Below are positions 63,339 through 64,000 of a stretch of 64,000 nucleotides of DNA, piece by piece. The DNA lies in NCBI RefSeq assembly GCF_001278705.1, contig NZ_CP012600.1:2666190-2730189 (forward strand), written 5' to 3'. The translations under genes were made by a program, and so were the position numbers. The notes below the pieces were generated by a model. The model saw only the letters and a program-made list of their open reading frames with translations, had not been told where the DNA came from and made no database searches. Origin of the DNA: Bacillus gobiensis (GTDB lineage: Bacteria; Bacillota; Bacilli; Bacillales; Bacillaceae). Numbering within the stretch: the first letter of the stretch is position 1; every line of letters starts with the position of its first letter.

Positions 63339-64000
63339 TCACACTACTGATAATTCTAAAGTCTCTGCTATTTTTTGGACAATCACCTGTTCATGCTGAT
63401 GAATAAAAAAGTGATTTCCTTCCATCTTAATGCAATCAAAGCTTCTGCTTGTCAGTGAACTCCATGCATCGATGGATTCCACTGCAACACTTCTATCACC
63501 TTTTCCAGCGAATGCTGTAATAGGGACAGATAATACTTTATTATCAGCAGAATATTGGTATGTTTCGCAAATCTGAAGATCTGCTCTCATAATAGGAAGC
63601 ACTATATTTAATAATTCTTTATTATTTAGAACAGTTTCCGGTGTTCCATCTAACTCTCTCAACCTCTGAATAAGCGCATCATCTGGTAAATTGTACGTCG
63701 TTTTATTCGTGCTTCTCTGAAGATGAGGAGCTCTATGAGCTGAAGGGAAAAAGTGCCTTGGCAGCAATCCTTCACTTTTATTTAAAGACTGGATCAATTC
63801 ATAAGCGATTAAAGCTCCCATACTATGACCAAAGAAACAATATGGTTTTTCCTCTAAATAAGGAATCATGGCTTTTTTTAACGTCTCCACTAAAATATCC
63901 TTATGACGAATAGATGGTTCAGTGATTCTTCTTCCCCTTCCCGGCAGCTCAATACTCGCTAGCTCAAGATCATCCGGCAAATATTTGTTCCATGTTTTGT
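63339..64000 (-). CDS. Type II thioesterase of peptide/polyketide synthesis, N-terminus cut by window edge
   Basis: The frame is open to base 64000; the visible protein (about 220 residues) starts at TWNKYLPDDLELASIELPGR. It has the nucleophile GHSMGALIAYEL near 58 (visible part) and the late catalytic His in GNHFFI, as in GrsT/SrfAD proteins that clear mis-primed carrier domains. With the adjacent phosphopantetheinyl transferase it indicates a synthase cluster to the right. Confidence 0.9.
   Translation of the reverse strand, partial: KTWNKYLPDDLELASIELPGRGRRITEPSIRHKDILVETLKKAMIPYLEEKPYCFFGHSMGALIAYELIQSLNKSEGLLPRHFFPSAHRAPHLQRSTNKTTYNLPDDALIQRLRELDGTPETVLNNKELLNIVLPIMRADLQICETYQYSADNKVLSVPITAFAGKGDRSVAVESIDAWSSLTSRSFDCIKMEGNHFFIHQHEQVIVQKIAETLELSVV

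Overview
The window comes from the chromosome of a low-GC, rod-shaped, flagellated Firmicute: a Bacillus sensu lato that resembles B. subtilis in gene content and order but is not B. subtilis itself. The evidence is a run of loci in near-subtilis order: comF/flgM-flgN-flgK-flgL-yviE-fliW-csrA-hag, degS-degU, yvyE-tagV-tagO, a teichuronic acid operon (tuaA to tuaG) and lytR/lytABC. Most of the window is vertically inherited housekeeping DNA. Between the loci lie pseudogenes, repeat arrays and small acquired cassettes.

Layout. 1-2.3 kb: end-truncated NERD gene, a 167-bp tandem repeat and a broken zinc-ribbon/GyrI gene. 2.3-7.9 kb (minus): 5-oxoproline operon pxpA-ycsG-ycsI-pxpB-pxpC with a WYL regulator at its end. 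8-11.3 kb (minus): EmrA/EmrB-type efflux pair with a flavodoxin and a small membrane protein, behind a promoter bracketed by two 12-bp palindromes. 11.4-12 kb: a small protein that looks like an ADP-ribosyltransferase. 12-16.4 kb (minus): reductive pyrimidine catabolism (preT-preA-hydA). 16.5-18.1 kb: small unknown genes. 18.2-19.3 kb: a rap pseudogene. 19.5-25.1 kb: msmX-like ATPase, YczE-like protein, zinc alcohol dehydrogenase and a NupC-type transporter. 25.2-26.4 kb: decayed LXG toxin gene.

26.8-37 kb (minus) is the motility/competence block. Two features stand out. The flagellin gene is followed by a group I intron core and then by a second, separately encoded flagellin C-terminus. The degV and comFA genes are fused in frame by a deletion that removes the Walker A region of ComFA. 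A broken gene with a 7-bp tandem repeat and a strictly 21-bp-periodic array sit between flgL and yviE. 37.4-39.7 kb is a DUF6152/DUF6644 plus LysR cassette between degV/comFA and degU. An IS-like hairpin relic and a third 21-bp-periodic array follow it.

40.2-64 kb: degSU, yvyE, tagV and tagO; then tuaG-tuaF-tuaE-epimerase-tuaD-tuaC-tuaB-tuaA, transcribed from a promoter with three phosphate-regulon boxes on an 11-bp period; then a subtilisin-type protease with cell-wall-binding repeats beside lytC, lytB and lytA, with lytR divergent. The right edge holds a DUF2306 membrane protein, an Sfp-type phosphopantetheinyl transferase and a truncated type II thioesterase, which suggests that a nonribosomal peptide/polyketide cluster starts just outside. 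No rRNA, tRNA or CRISPR was seen.
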